From positions 525,007-589,006 of the forward strand of contig NZ_CABPTY010000001.1 of the NCBI RefSeq assembly GCF_902460415.1: a stretch of DNA of 64,000 bases. Direction: 5' to 3'. The position numbers and the translations under genes were made by a program. This stretch comes from Campylobacter_A concisus_Y (GTDB lineage: Bacteria > Campylobacterota > Campylobacteria > Campylobacterales > Campylobacteraceae). The notes under the pieces are model-generated. The model ran no database searches, had not been told where the DNA came from, and was given only the letters and a program-made list of their open reading frames with translations. Positions 1-8,636 of this stretch are shown piece by piece (within the stretch, counting starts at the first letter, position 1; each line of letters starts with the position of its first letter).

Positions 1-935
1 CAACTGCTCTTATATTTTCTCACATGGATGTTGATGTCATCACTGAAATTTCAGGCTATATCGCAACCGCAAAAAACATAGACAAACAAGTCGCAAGTGC
101 CGTGCTAGAAGAATTTTACGCGCTAATGCAGTCAAATCAATATATGAGAAGTGGCGGTTTAGAGTATGCAAAAGAAATTTTGTACCGCACATTTGGTCCA
201 GAGGCAGCTCAGAAAATTTTAGACAAGCTTGCAAAAAGCATGGAAAACTCAAAAAGCTTTGGCTATCTTGATAAGATAAAACCACAACAGCTTGCAGACT
301 TTATCATAAAAGAGCATCCTCAAACCATCGCGCTAATACTAGCTCACATGGACTCAACAAGTGCTGCTGAAACGCTTAGCTTTTTCTCAGATGAGCTAAG
401 AAGTGAAGTTGTCATTAGAATGGCAAATCTTGGTGATATTAGCCCATCGGTCATTAAACGTGTTTCAACCGTACTTGAGGGTAAGCTTGAAAGTCTTACA
501 TCATATAAAGTCGAAGTTGGCGGCCCAAGAGCTGTAGCAGAAGTGCTTAATAGACTTGGGCAAAAAGCCAGCAAAAGCACGATTGAACGCATCGAACAAA
601 GCGATGATAAACTTGCAACAACGATTAAAGAGCTTATGTTTACATTTGAAGATATTATTAACCTTAATGCAACTGCGATTAGAGAAATTCTTAAAAATGT
701 CGATAAAAAAGACCTTATGGTTGCATTTAAAGGCTCAAGCGATGGCATAAAGGATAAATTTTTATCAAATATGTCTCAGCGTGCAGCAGAAGCCTTTAAA
801 GAGGAGATGCAATATCTTGGTGCGGTGCGTGTAAAAGATGTTGAAGAGGCCCAAAGGCGCATAGTGGAGATAGTGCAAACTCTAGCTGATCAAGGTGTAT
901 TCCAAGTCGGCGAAGCAGATGAGATGATAGAATGA
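1..935 (+). CDS. fliG: Flagellar motor switch protein FliG (5' end outside window)
   Basis: FliG is the rotor protein of the flagellar C-ring. It links the MS-ring to FliM and its C-terminal charged helix takes torque from the stator. The reading frame is open to the window edge: codons before the ATG at 24 read T-A-L-I-F-S-H, so that ATG is internal and roughly 30 N-terminal residues are missing. Visible landmarks are the middle-domain EHPQ motif (near nt 310-325) and the C-terminal torque region with its F-L-x-N-M-S-Q-R-A core around nt 760-790. The gene is followed immediately by fliH, as in other Campylobacter fliF-fliG-fliH operons. Its stop codon lies inside a 17-bp tandem duplication (927-960). 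Confidence 0.95.
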   Translation, partial: TALIFSHMDVDVITEISGYIATAKNIDKQVASAVLEEFYALMQSNQYMRSGGLEYAKEILYRTFGPEAAQKILDKLAKSMENSKSFGYLDKIKPQQLADFIIKEHPQTIALILAHMDSTSAAETLSFFSDELRSEVVIRMANLGDISPSVIKRVSTVLEGKLESLTSYKVEVGGPRAVAEVLNRLGQKASKSTIERIEQSDDKLATTIKELMFTFEDIINLNATAIREILKNVDKKDLMVAFKGSSDGIKDKFLSNMSQRAAEAFKEEMQYLGAVRVKDVEEAQRRIVEIVQTLADQGVFQVGEADEMIE

Positions 936-960
936 AAAGCAGCATAGAATGAAAAGCAGC
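927..960. repeat. Perfect 17-bp tandem duplication across the fliG stop / fliH start
   Basis: The unit ATAGAATGAAAAGCAGC occurs at 927-943 and again, without spacer, at 944-960. Each copy contains an ATGA. In the first copy TGA is the fliG stop and the overlapping ATG at 932 opens only a six-codon reading frame. In the second copy the ATG at 949 is the fliH start. A 17-bp insertion is not a multiple of three, so it converts a 4-nt ATGA stop/start overlap into a 13-nt gap. Confidence 0.9.
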
Positions 961-1812
961 GTAATAACTAGTGAGACTTCTCCAGCTCACTTTATAGAAA
1001 ATTATAGATTTAAGGTTCTTGGAGTTGGAGAGCGAGCCGCAGATAGTGCTCCTGTATTGATAGAAGAAAATAATCTTAGTGAAGAGCTAAGCGAGCAAAA
1101 TTTTGCACAAAAAGGTGAAAATTTCATTCCTCAAGCTAGCCATCAAACGCAAACAAACTCACAAAACCACTTTGCTTCTCAGGCTCAAAGTCCACAAATA
1201 CAGCAAGCAGGCGAGTCGAGCTTTGTTGAAGAACTGCTTAAAAAAACAGATGAGCTAAGTAGCAATATCATCAAACTTCAAATGCAAATAGAAAATCAAG
1301 AGAGCGAATTTGCTAAGCGCCTTGAGGCTGAAATTTCTCGTGCAAAAGAAGATGGCAAAAATGAGGGTATTGTCCAAGCAAATGCAGCAAATGAAGCAAG
1401 AATAAATGAGCTTGAGGCTAGATTTAGCGCTTCGGCTGCAAAGCTAGATGAACAGTACGTTAAATTTGATGAGTTTTTAAAGAAAATCGAAGAAGAGCTT
1501 GGACAAACTGCTATAAAAATCGCAAAAGAAGTAATCGATAAAGAAATTTCAACCTCTTCAAATCAGATCGCTCATCATCTAGCAAGCTCGCTTATAAAAG
1601 AGCTAAGTAATGTTAAAAATATAGAGATTCGCGTAAATCCCGAAGATAGCGAATATATAAAAGAGCAATTTAGCAAGAATGAACACGTCAAAATAAGCGC
1701 TGATGATGCTATAAGCAAAGGCGGTGTGGTTATTATAAGCGATGGTGGCAATATCGATGCGACTATGCAAACAAGGCTAGAAAAACTAAAAATGCTGGTA
1801 AATAATGAATAA
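949..1812 (+). CDS. fliH: Flagellar assembly protein FliH
   Basis: FliH is the regulator and stator of the flagellar export ATPase FliI at the base of the type III export apparatus. The 287-aa product has a low-complexity Q/S/N-rich N-terminal third (to about residue 85). A long coiled coil rich in E, A and K follows (about 90-190), then a compact C-terminal domain with the typical I-K-I-A-K-E-V-I-D-K-E segment. Position directly after fliG supports the call. The start at 949 lies in the second copy of the 17-bp duplication. The ATG in the first copy (932) runs into a stop after six codons, so it cannot be used. The 3' end overlaps dxs by 8 nt. Confidence 0.9.
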   Translation: MKSSVITSETSPAHFIENYRFKVLGVGERAADSAPVLIEENNLSEELSEQNFAQKGENFIPQASHQTQTNSQNHFASQAQSPQIQQAGESSFVEELLKKTDELSSNIIKLQMQIENQESEFAKRLEAEISRAKEDGKNEGIVQANAANEARINELEARFSASAAKLDEQYVKFDEFLKKIEEELGQTAIKIAKEVIDKEISTSSNQIAHHLASSLIKELSNVKNIEIRVNPEDSEYIKEQFSKNEHVKISADDAISKGGVVIISDGGNIDATMQTRLEKLKMLVNNE

Positions 1813-3631
1813 AGACGTTAAAAGTTTAGATGTTGATGAACTAAACGCACTTTGTCATGACATCAGGGATAAAATTTTAGCCACTGTTAGCAAAAATGGC
1901 GGTCATCTTAGCTCAAATATCGGTGCAGTTGAGATCATTGTAGCGATGCATAAAATTTTTGATATGACAAAAGATCCATTTATCTTCGATGTAAGCCACC
2001 AAAGCTATGCACACAAGCTACTTACTGGACGCTGGGAGAGCTTTGATACGCTTAGAAAATTTAACGGCATCAGTGGCTATACAAAGCCAAGCGAAAGTAA
2101 ATTTGACTACTTTGTAGCAGGGCATAGCTCGACATCCATATCTTTAGTAGTTGGTGCTGCAAAGGCGATAAAACTTAAAAACGAAGATCGTATCCCAGTA
2201 GCTGTCATAGGCGATGGCTCGTTAAGTGGCGGTATGGCGTACGAAGCGCTAAATGAGCTAGGCGATAGAAAATATCCTTGCGTCATCATCCTAAACGACA
2301 ACGAAATGAGCATAAGTAAGCCAATAGGCGCACTTAGCAAGTATCTAAGCCAGATGATGGCAGGGCAGTTTTATCAAAAATTTAAAGGCAGGGTTGAGCG
2401 CTTTTTAAGCTATATGCCAGACTCTGCAGCCTACATGGCTAGACGCATGGAGGAGGGTATCAGGCTCATCACTCCTGGCATGTTTTTTGAAGAGCTTGGA
2501 CTTGAGTACATAGGCCCAGTCGATGGACACGACCTCGCAGCGCTTCTTAGCACATTTGAAACTGCCAAAAACATGAAAAAACCAGTCATCGTGCACGTGC
2601 AGACGCTAAAGGGCAAAGGGTATGAATTTGCCGAGGGTTACTATGAAAATTGGCACGGAGTTGGACCGTTTGATCTAAAAAGTGGAGAATTTATAAAAAG
2701 ACAGTCAAACAAGTCAGCCACGGCGATCTTTAGCGAGCAGCTTTTAAAGATGGCAAGAGAGCATAGCGACATCGTTGGCGTAACGGCTGCGATGCCAACA
2801 GGCACTGGCATGGACGCACTTATACATGAGTTTCCAGACCGCTTTTGGGACGTGGCGATAGCCGAGCAGCACGCAGTCACCTCGATGTCAGCCATGGCAA
2901 AAGAGGGCTTTAAGCCATTTGTCGCGATATACTCGACCTTTATGCAAAGAGCCTATGATCAGGTCATTCACGACGCTTCTATATTAAATTTAAACATTAC
3001 ATTTGCGATGGATAGGGCAGGCATCGTGGGCGAGGATGGCGAAACACATCAGGGCGCTTTTGATATCAGCTTTTTAAACGCTGTGCCAAACATGGTTCTT
3101 TTTGCCCCAAGGTGCGAAGAGAGCATGAAAAATGTTATGGAATTTGCCTACTCTTACAAGGGTGTTAGCGCATTTAGATATCCGCGTGGGGCATTTATCT
3201 TAAGAGATGAGTTTGAAGCTCAGCCACTTGAGTTTGGCAAGGGTGAAATTTTAGCTGATGCAAAGAGTGATATCGCGTTTTTAGGCTATGGCAATGGCGT
3301 TGGCAGAGCAAATTTGGTCAGAAATTTACTAACTGGCAAGCTTGATGTGATATTGGTTGATCTTGTCTTTGCAAAGCCGCTTGATAGTGAGCTTTTACTG
3401 GATCTTGCAAAACGCACTAAAAAATGGTACATCTTTAGTGATAGTGCCAAAAAAGGCGGTATCGGCGAGATAGTAAGTGCATTTTTACAAGAAAATAAAA
3501 TTTCAAATATAAGCGTCATCAGCTTCGAGTATGAAGATAAATTTATCCCACATGGTTCAACCGCTGAGGTTGAAAAACATCTTGGTATAAGTGCCGAGCA
3601 GATTACCAAAAATTTACTAGAAAATAATTAA
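1805..3631 (+). CDS. dxs: 1-deoxy-D-xylulose-5-phosphate synthase
   Basis: This cytoplasmic thiamine-diphosphate enzyme condenses pyruvate with glyceraldehyde 3-phosphate. It is the first step of the MEP pathway to isoprenoids and also supplies precursor for the thiamine thiazole ring. The 608-aa length is normal for the family. The sequence shows the N-terminal D-V-S-H-Q-S-Y-x-H-K block (about residue 60), the ThDP/metal motif G-D-G-S...N-D-N from about residue 135, and the transketolase-like A-E-Q-H-A block with its catalytic Glu near residue 350. It starts inside the end of fliH, so translation is probably coupled, although flagellum and isoprenoid synthesis are functionally unrelated. The same order occurs in C. 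jejuni. Confidence 0.96.
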   Translation: MNKDVKSLDVDELNALCHDIRDKILATVSKNGGHLSSNIGAVEIIVAMHKIFDMTKDPFIFDVSHQSYAHKLLTGRWESFDTLRKFNGISGYTKPSESKFDYFVAGHSSTSISLVVGAAKAIKLKNEDRIPVAVIGDGSLSGGMAYEALNELGDRKYPCVIILNDNEMSISKPIGALSKYLSQMMAGQFYQKFKGRVERFLSYMPDSAAYMARRMEEGIRLITPGMFFEELGLEYIGPVDGHDLAALLSTFETAKNMKKPVIVHVQTLKGKGYEFAEGYYENWHGVGPFDLKSGEFIKRQSNKSATAIFSEQLLKMAREHSDIVGVTAAMPTGTGMDALIHEFPDRFWDVAIAEQHAVTSMSAMAKEGFKPFVAIYSTFMQRAYDQVIHDASILNLNITFAMDRAGIVGEDGETHQGAFDISFLNAVPNMVLFAPRCEESMKNVMEFAYSYKGVSAFRYPRGAFILRDEFEAQPLEFGKGEILADAKSDIAFLGYGNGVGRANLVRNLLTGKLDVILVDLVFAKPLDSELLLDLAKRTKKWYIFSDSAKKGGIGEIVSAFLQENKISNISVISFEYEDKFIPHGSTAEVEKHLGISAEQITKNLLENN

Positions 3632-3703
3632 TATCATTTAATAAAGTAACGTTTAATATTATTTTTGCTAGCATAAGCCAAAATAAAAACAAGGAAAAGC
3701 ACT

Positions 3704-4114
3704 ATGCAATACGTATCATTATTAAAGCAATCTGGGCTAAAAGTCACGCCACAACGACTTAGCGTTTTAAGAATTCTTGATCGCCACACGCATCCAACTA
3801 TTGATGAGCTTTATGATGAGATTTTAAAAGAGAGTCCATCGGTTTCTCTAGCAACGGTTTATAAAAATTTAAATACTTTAAAAGACGAAGGTCTCGTAGT
3901 TGAAGTAAATATCGTCAATCAAAAGGCTAGATACGACATCTACGAATATCCACATATCCATGTTGTCTGTGAAAGCTGTGGAAGCGTCGAGGACGTGAGC
4001 TACGATGATGCTGAGCTTGGCAAATACCAAGAGGTACTAGAAAAGAAGATTGGAAATATAATAGAACGTCTAAATATCGTAGCTAGCGTAAAAAGCTGTA
4101 AACACTGTAAATAA
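3704..4114 (+). CDS. perR: Fur-family peroxide-responsive repressor PerR
   Basis: This 136-aa metalloregulator has an N-terminal winged helix with the signature L-K-V-T-P-Q-R and an S-L-A-T-V-Y-K-N-L recognition segment (about residues 12-60). A metal-binding dimerisation domain follows, with H-I-H-V-V-C-x-x-C near residue 85 and S-C-x-x-C at the C terminus, which would form the structural Zn(Cys)4 site. Length, the closing Cys pair and its place directly after dxs match C. jejuni PerR better than the longer Fur. PerR represses katA/ahpC-type peroxide defence genes and is usually autoregulated. The 72-nt upstream gap is very AT-rich and could hold its own operator, but I cannot delimit one. 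A strong terminator follows. Confidence 0.85.
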   Translation: MQYVSLLKQSGLKVTPQRLSVLRILDRHTHPTIDELYDEILKESPSVSLATVYKNLNTLKDEGLVVEVNIVNQKARYDIYEYPHIHVVCESCGSVEDVSYDDAELGKYQEVLEKKIGNIIERLNIVASVKSCKHCK

Positions 4115-4156
4115 AATTTATGTTGCTATTTAGCAACATAAATTCCATCTTTTTTC
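4115..4156 (+). terminator. Intrinsic terminator after perR
   Basis: A perfect 13-bp stem runs from AATTTATGTTGCT to AGCAACATAAATT (4115-4144) around a 4-nt loop. It begins directly after the perR stop and is followed by a T-rich run at 4149-4156. Confidence 0.85.
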
Positions 4157-4223
4157 TTATAAAAATACTTTTAAAATAAGCCTAAATTTAGCATCTTTCT
4201 CATTGTTTTAAGCACTAACTTGC

Positions 4224-4229
4224 TAAAAT
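4224..4229 (+). promoter_or_regulatory. Candidate -10 element for the CYTH-CHAD gene
   Basis: TAAAAT at 4224-4229 is preceded by TGC and lies 24 nt upstream of the preferred GTG start at 4254. It follows the perR terminator, so this gene needs its own promoter. Campylobacter sigma-70 promoters are recognised mostly by the -10 box, so the support is modest. Confidence 0.4.
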
Positions 4230-4253
4230 GAACAAAAAATTTTGGAGAAAAAT

Positions 4254-5660
4254 GTGAGTTTGGAGATAGAGCGTAAATTTTTACTCAAAAATTCTCAAAT
4301 TCTAGATTTTTTAAAAGAAGCTGGAGTAGTCTTTAAGCATCTTGAAATTTCTCAGTTTTATACCAAGATAACGCAAAATGAAGAGATCCGCTTTCGAAGT
4401 GAAGAGGATAAATTTATAAAAACTGTAAAGATCGGTAAAGATCTAATCAGAGAAGAAAATGAAGAATTTTGCGAAAAAGTGGAGTTTAAAAAGGCTCTTA
4501 AAAACCGCATCGGTAGCGTCATCTTAAAAGATAGATATATTTTTAAACTAAATAACAATCCTTGCAATATCGATATTTTTAAAAATAAACTAAACGGACT
4601 TTGTACATTTGAGATCGAATTTAGCGATGAAAATGAAGCCGTCTTTTTCAAGCTGCCACCGTTTTTAGAAAATTTTTGCCTAAGTGACGTAACTTGTGAT
4701 AAAAGATATAAAAACAAATTTCTTGCCATCCATGCTAATGAAAATGAACAAATTGACTACAAAAGAGCCTATAAGATCATAAAAGAAAAAGAAATTCTGC
4801 CAAATTTTGCTGCAAATCTAAAAAGCGGAGAGGCGCTAAGAGTCCTTTTTGTTAGTATTTTTAAAGTAATAAAAAGGCTAAAAAGCCAGTATTTGATAGA
4901 CAAAGATGAAGAAGTTTTGCATGAACTTCGCGTAAATTTAAGAAAGGTTAGATCGTTACTTAAAATTTTTAGTGGCGTTTTTGATGAGAAAGTGACACTT
5001 TTTTTTGGCGAGAATTTTAAAATGCTTGCAAACTCGACAAACAAAAAGCGAGATTTGGATGTATTTTTAAGCTTTTTAAACGAGCAAAAACATGCAAATG
5101 AGTCTATCTATTTTGTGCAAAAGGCTCTAGATTTAGAGTATGAAAATGTAAAAAGCTACCTTGGCGATGAAGAAAACTACGCATTTTTAAAAGAGTGGGA
5201 GATATTTTTAAATGAGGGTGAATTTTATAAGTCAAAACTCTTTGATGTAAGCCTTTCGCGCCTTGGTTCGTTTAAGCTTAGAACGCTTTTGGTTTTAGCT
5301 CAAAAAAGGCTAAAAAGCCTTAATCAAGACTGCCCAAATGAGAGCTTTCATGATCTTAGGATAGAGCTTAAAAAGATGAGATATACATACGAGTTTTTAT
5401 GTGAAATTTTCTATTTTGAAGGGCTTAAAAAGTATGAAGAGAAGCTAAAGCAGATGCAAGAAATTTTTGGCAATCTTCAAGACTATGACGTCTGGCTCGG
5501 CATCCTTAAAAGACTTCCAGAAATGCCAGATAAAGAGAGGCTCGAGAGTAAAATTTACAAGCAAATTTATAAAAGTAGAGAAGAGATACTAAAAAAGCGT
5601 CTTAAATTTATAAAAGCAACTCGCAAAATTTCAAGAAATTTAAAAATTTACTACATATAA
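4254..5660 (+). CDS. CYTH-CHAD domain protein (inorganic triphosphatase / polyphosphate-associated)
   Basis: The N-terminal half (about residues 1-155) is a CYTH triphosphate-tunnel domain. It opens with the diagnostic E-I-E-R-K (ExExK) and has further basic and acidic strands such as E-x-R-F-R. CYTH enzymes hydrolyse inorganic tripolyphosphate or related triphosphates with Mg/Mn. The C-terminal half (about 195-465) is a CHAD helical bundle with conserved His/Arg elements (V-L-H-E-L-R-V-x-L-R-K-x-R near residue 220 and F-H-D-L-R-I-E-L-K-K-M-R-Y near 365), a fold known to bind polyphosphate. I chose GTG at 4254 because GGAG at 4244-4247 is correctly spaced for it. A TTG at 4242 would lie on that ribosome-binding site. 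It sits alone between the perR terminator and ubiE. Substrate is inferred from the family. Confidence 0.8.
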   Translation: MSLEIERKFLLKNSQILDFLKEAGVVFKHLEISQFYTKITQNEEIRFRSEEDKFIKTVKIGKDLIREENEEFCEKVEFKKALKNRIGSVILKDRYIFKLNNNPCNIDIFKNKLNGLCTFEIEFSDENEAVFFKLPPFLENFCLSDVTCDKRYKNKFLAIHANENEQIDYKRAYKIIKEKEILPNFAANLKSGEALRVLFVSIFKVIKRLKSQYLIDKDEEVLHELRVNLRKVRSLLKIFSGVFDEKVTLFFGENFKMLANSTNKKRDLDVFLSFLNEQKHANESIYFVQKALDLEYENVKSYLGDEENYAFLKEWEIFLNEGEFYKSKLFDVSLSRLGSFKLRTLLVLAQKRLKSLNQDCPNESFHDLRIELKKMRYTYEFLCEIFYFEGLKKYEEKLKQMQEIFGNLQDYDVWLGILKRLPEMPDKERLESKIYKQIYKSREEILKKRLKFIKATRKISRNLKIYYI

Positions 5661-5672
5661 AAGGGCAAATTT

Positions 5673-6395
5673 ATGCAAAAACAAGAAAAAATCGTTGATA
5701 TGTTTAACCAGATCGCTCCGACTTATGACGTCGCAAACAGAGTGCTAAGTCTTGGCGTGGATGTGAGTTGGAGAAAATTTGCCTGCAGATATATGCTAGA
5801 AATTTTTAAAAATAAAAGCATAAATATCGTAGATGTAGCTTGCGGTACTGGCGATATGATGGGGCTTTGGAGTGAAATTTCAAAAGAATTTGGCGTTGAG
5901 GTGAAAAGCCTTACTGGCATCGATCCCTCAAGTGGTATGCTAAAAGAGGCTAGGGCGAAATTTCCAAATTTTAAATTTATAGAGGCCTATGCTGACAAAA
6001 CTACTCTTGCAAGCGGTGAGGCTCAAATTTTAAGCATAAGCTATGGCATCAGAAATGTGGTCGAGCGAAAGGCAGCACTTAGAGAGTTTAACAGAGTGCT
6101 TGCTCTAAATGGCTACGTAGTCGTACTTGAATTTACAAAACGCCAGAAAAAAGGCCTTATAACCTCGCTAAGAGATTTTTACTTAAGTAAAATTTTGCCA
6201 AAGATTGGCGGCTTTATCTCAAAAAACAAAGAGGCATATGAGTATCTGCCAAGCTCGATCGAAAATTTCTTGGACGCAAAGAGTTTTTGTGATGAGCTAG
6301 TTGATGCTGGCTTTGAGATAGAGCTTTGCAAGGGCTTTAGCATGGACATCTCGACACTATTTATCGCTAAAAAGGTAAGAGAAATCAATGCTTAG
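5673..6395 (+). CDS. ubiE: Demethylmenaquinone C-methyltransferase UbiE/MenG
   Basis: This class I SAM-dependent methyltransferase carries out the last methylation of menaquinone synthesis. The 240-aa product begins with the family signature (V-x-x-M-F-N-x-I-A-P-T-Y-D near residue 8, then N-R-V-L-S-L-G). It carries motif I V-D-V-A-C-G-T-G-D around residue 50 and the S-Y-G-I-R-N-V block near residue 128. AAGGG upstream of the ATG serves as ribosome-binding site. The gene overlaps xseA by 8 nt and keeps the ubiE-xseA-serC order of C. jejuni. Epsilonproteobacteria use menaquinone, so the MenG activity is the relevant one. Confidence 0.93.
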   Translation: MQKQEKIVDMFNQIAPTYDVANRVLSLGVDVSWRKFACRYMLEIFKNKSINIVDVACGTGDMMGLWSEISKEFGVEVKSLTGIDPSSGMLKEARAKFPNFKFIEAYADKTTLASGEAQILSISYGIRNVVERKAALREFNRVLALNGYVVVLEFTKRQKKGLITSLRDFYLSKILPKIGGFISKNKEAYEYLPSSIENFLDAKSFCDELVDAGFEIELCKGFSMDISTLFIAKKVREINA

Positions 6396-7554
6396 TGTTT
6401 CTGAGCTAAACGAAAAAGCAAAGGCACTGCTTGAAGCCACACTTGACTATGTCGAGGTAAGTGGCGAAATTTCGCGCCTTACTAAGCACGCCTCCGGGCA
6501 CTGGTACTTCACGCTAAAGGATGAGAAGTCAAGCATCTCGGCTGTGATGTATCGCATGAATAACCAAAAGGTGAAATTCTTACCAAAAGATGGGCTAAAA
6601 GTAAAAATTTATGGCAAAGTGACCATTTATTCTCCAAGTGGGTCGTATCAGCTAGTGGCTAGTGCGATGCTGCCTGATGGTGAGGGCGAGCTTGAGCTTG
6701 CGTTTAGGCAGCTTAAAGAAAAGCTCGAAAACGAGGGACTTTTTGATACAGCCGCAAAAAAAGAGATACCAAATTTACCAAAAAGGATTGCGCTTGTGAC
6801 TAGTGCCACTTCTGCAGCACTTCAGGATATGCTAAAGGTCGTGACGAGTCGTTGGAAATTAAGCGAAATTTATATATTTGACGCGCTAACTCAGGGTGAA
6901 AATGCTCCAAGCTCGCTTATAAAAGCTTTAAAAAGAGCCGATAGATACGGCGTTGATGTGATCGTTTTGGCTCGCGGAGGTGGTAGTAAAGAGGATCTTT
7001 GGTGCTTTAACGACGAGGGCTTAGCGCGTGAAATTTATGCTACCAAAACACCAGTCATAAGCGCTATCGGACACGAGATCGACTACGTTATAAGCGACTT
7101 TGTAGCAGACCGCAGATCGCTTACGCCAAGTGCAGCTATGCTTGATCTTTTGCCTGATGAAGAGGCGTTTTTTCAGTATCTTGACAGGCTCAGCGACGAT
7201 CTTGATAGCGCTTTAAATTTAAAGATCACAAAGAAGCAAAATTTATTAAATTTACTACTTTCTAAATTTTCATCAAACGCTCTAAAGGCTAGGATCGAGC
7301 TAAAATTTAGCGAGGTAGCAAACAAGCAAAACGCCCTAACAAACGCCGTGCAAAGAAAGATCTTGCTTCTTGGCTCGGCTCTTAGCTCGCTCGAGAAAGC
7401 TTATGAGATGAGGGAGCTCTTTTTTGAGAGCACAAAAGGGCTTATTGAGGTTAGAAAAGATGGCAAGAGAGCCGATCTTAGGGATTTAAAAATAGACGAT
7501 GAGATAGAGCTTATCTCGCAAAATACACATAAAAAAGCAATTATCAAGGAGTAA
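6388..7554 (+). CDS. xseA: Exodeoxyribonuclease VII large subunit
   Basis: XseA, with the small subunit XseB, degrades single-stranded DNA to oligonucleotides during repair. The 388-aa protein has an N-terminal OB-fold (about residues 1-100, with V-S-G-E-I-S and H-W-Y-F-T-L-K-D). The catalytic domain contains V-T-S-A-T-S-A-A-L-Q-D, a long A-R-G-G-G-S-x-E-D-L-W-x-F-N-D-E motif near residue 200, and G-H-E-I-D-Y. A coiled-coil region and short C-terminal tail follow. xseB is not in the window. It is translationally coupled to ubiE by an 8-nt overlap and lies 2 nt before serC. Confidence 0.95.
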   Translation: MLSVSELNEKAKALLEATLDYVEVSGEISRLTKHASGHWYFTLKDEKSSISAVMYRMNNQKVKFLPKDGLKVKIYGKVTIYSPSGSYQLVASAMLPDGEGELELAFRQLKEKLENEGLFDTAAKKEIPNLPKRIALVTSATSAALQDMLKVVTSRWKLSEIYIFDALTQGENAPSSLIKALKRADRYGVDVIVLARGGGSKEDLWCFNDEGLAREIYATKTPVISAIGHEIDYVISDFVADRRSLTPSAAMLDLLPDEEAFFQYLDRLSDDLDSALNLKITKKQNLLNLLLSKFSSNALKARIELKFSEVANKQNALTNAVQRKILLLGSALSSLEKAYEMRELFFESTKGLIEVRKDGKRADLRDLKIDDEIELISQNTHKKAIIKE

Positions 7555-7556
7555 AA

Positions 7557-8636
7557 ATGAGTAGAAAAATCAACTTTAGCGCAGGCCCAAGCGCGATACC
7601 ACTAGACGTTTTAGAGCATGCAAAGGCCGAATTTACCGACTATAGAGGCGAGGGCTACTCGATCATGGAGATCAGCCACAGAAGCAAGACCTTTGAGGAG
7701 ATCCACTTTGGCGCGATGGAGAAGATAAGAAAGCTTTACGGCATCGGCGATGAGTATGAAATTTTATTTTTGCAAGGCGGCGCACACTTGCAATTTAGCA
7801 TGATACCGATGAATTTATATCAAGGTGGTAGGGCCGAGTACGCAAACACTGGCGTTTGGACAAACAAAGCAATCAAAGAGGCAAAAGTGCTTGGCGTAAA
7901 TGTAGATGTCGTAGCAAGTAGCGAAGATGAAAATTTCTCTTACATCCCAGAGGTGAAATTTAGCGACGATGCCGACTACGCCTACATCTGCTCAAACAAC
8001 ACTATCTACGGCACACAGTATAAAACTATGCCAAAGACCAAATCGCCCCTTGTTGTCGATGCTTCGAGCGATTTTTTCGCTAGACCGCTTGATTTTAGCA
8101 GTATCGGTTTGCTTTATGGCGGCGCTCAGAAAAATGCAGGCCCAAGCGGCGTGACTATCGTCATTTTAAGAAAAGACCTAGTTGATCGCGTGAGCAGCCA
8201 AAATGTCCCTATGTTTTTGCGCTACAAAACGCACGTAGAGGCAAACTCACTTTACAACACACCGCCAACTTTTGGAATTTATCTTTTAAATTTAACCATG
8301 CAGCACCTACTAGATCTTGGCGGACTTGCCGAGGTTGAGAAGATAAATGCCAAAAAAGCAAGCACGCTTTATAGCATCATAGATAGCTCAAATGGCTTTT
8401 ACGTGGGTCACGCTAAAAAATCAAGCAGATCAGATATGAACGTGAGCTTTACGATACCAAAAGATCATGCGCTTGAGCCAGTTTTTGTCGAAGAAGCGCT
8501 AAAAGAGGGCATGCTAGGACTAAAAGGTCACAGACATCTTGGCGGCATAAGAGCCTCTATCTACAACGCCGTTAGCCAAAGCGACGTTGAGAAACTTGGC
8601 GAGTTTATGAGAGAATTTGCAAGAAAACATAGTTGA
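7557..8636 (+). CDS. serC: Phosphoserine aminotransferase
   Basis: SerC is a PLP enzyme that converts 3-phosphohydroxypyruvate to phosphoserine in serine synthesis and also serves pyridoxal phosphate synthesis. The 359-aa product starts with the typical N-F-S-A-G-P-S-A-I-P. It carries the E-I-S-H-R-S block near residue 40, the Q-G-G-A-x-x-Q-F segment near 77, and the PLP lysine in G-A-Q-K-N-A-G-P near residue 196. The C-terminal G-H-R-x-x-G-G-I-R-A-S-I-Y-N-A phosphate-binding loop is also present. AAGGAG precedes the ATG. Its TGA stop shares a base with the next gene's ATG. Confidence 0.96.
   Translation: MSRKINFSAGPSAIPLDVLEHAKAEFTDYRGEGYSIMEISHRSKTFEEIHFGAMEKIRKLYGIGDEYEILFLQGGAHLQFSMIPMNLYQGGRAEYANTGVWTNKAIKEAKVLGVNVDVVASSEDENFSYIPEVKFSDDADYAYICSNNTIYGTQYKTMPKTKSPLVVDASSDFFARPLDFSSIGLLYGGAQKNAGPSGVTIVILRKDLVDRVSSQNVPMFLRYKTHVEANSLYNTPPTFGIYLLNLTMQHLLDLGGLAEVEKINAKKASTLYSIIDSSNGFYVGHAKKSSRSDMNVSFTIPKDHALEPVFVEEALKEGMLGLKGHRHLGGIRASIYNAVSQSDVEKLGEFMREFARKHS

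Noticed and set aside
40..285. Open frames on the opposite strand within fliG, fliH, dxs and many other genes
   Set aside because: They lie inside well-identified genes, lack ribosome-binding sites and show no domain features; they are shadows of the real coding frame.
3632..3703. Defined PerR operator before perR
   Set aside because: The gap is AT-rich with several weak palindromes, but none stands out enough to call; autoregulation is only expected from the family.
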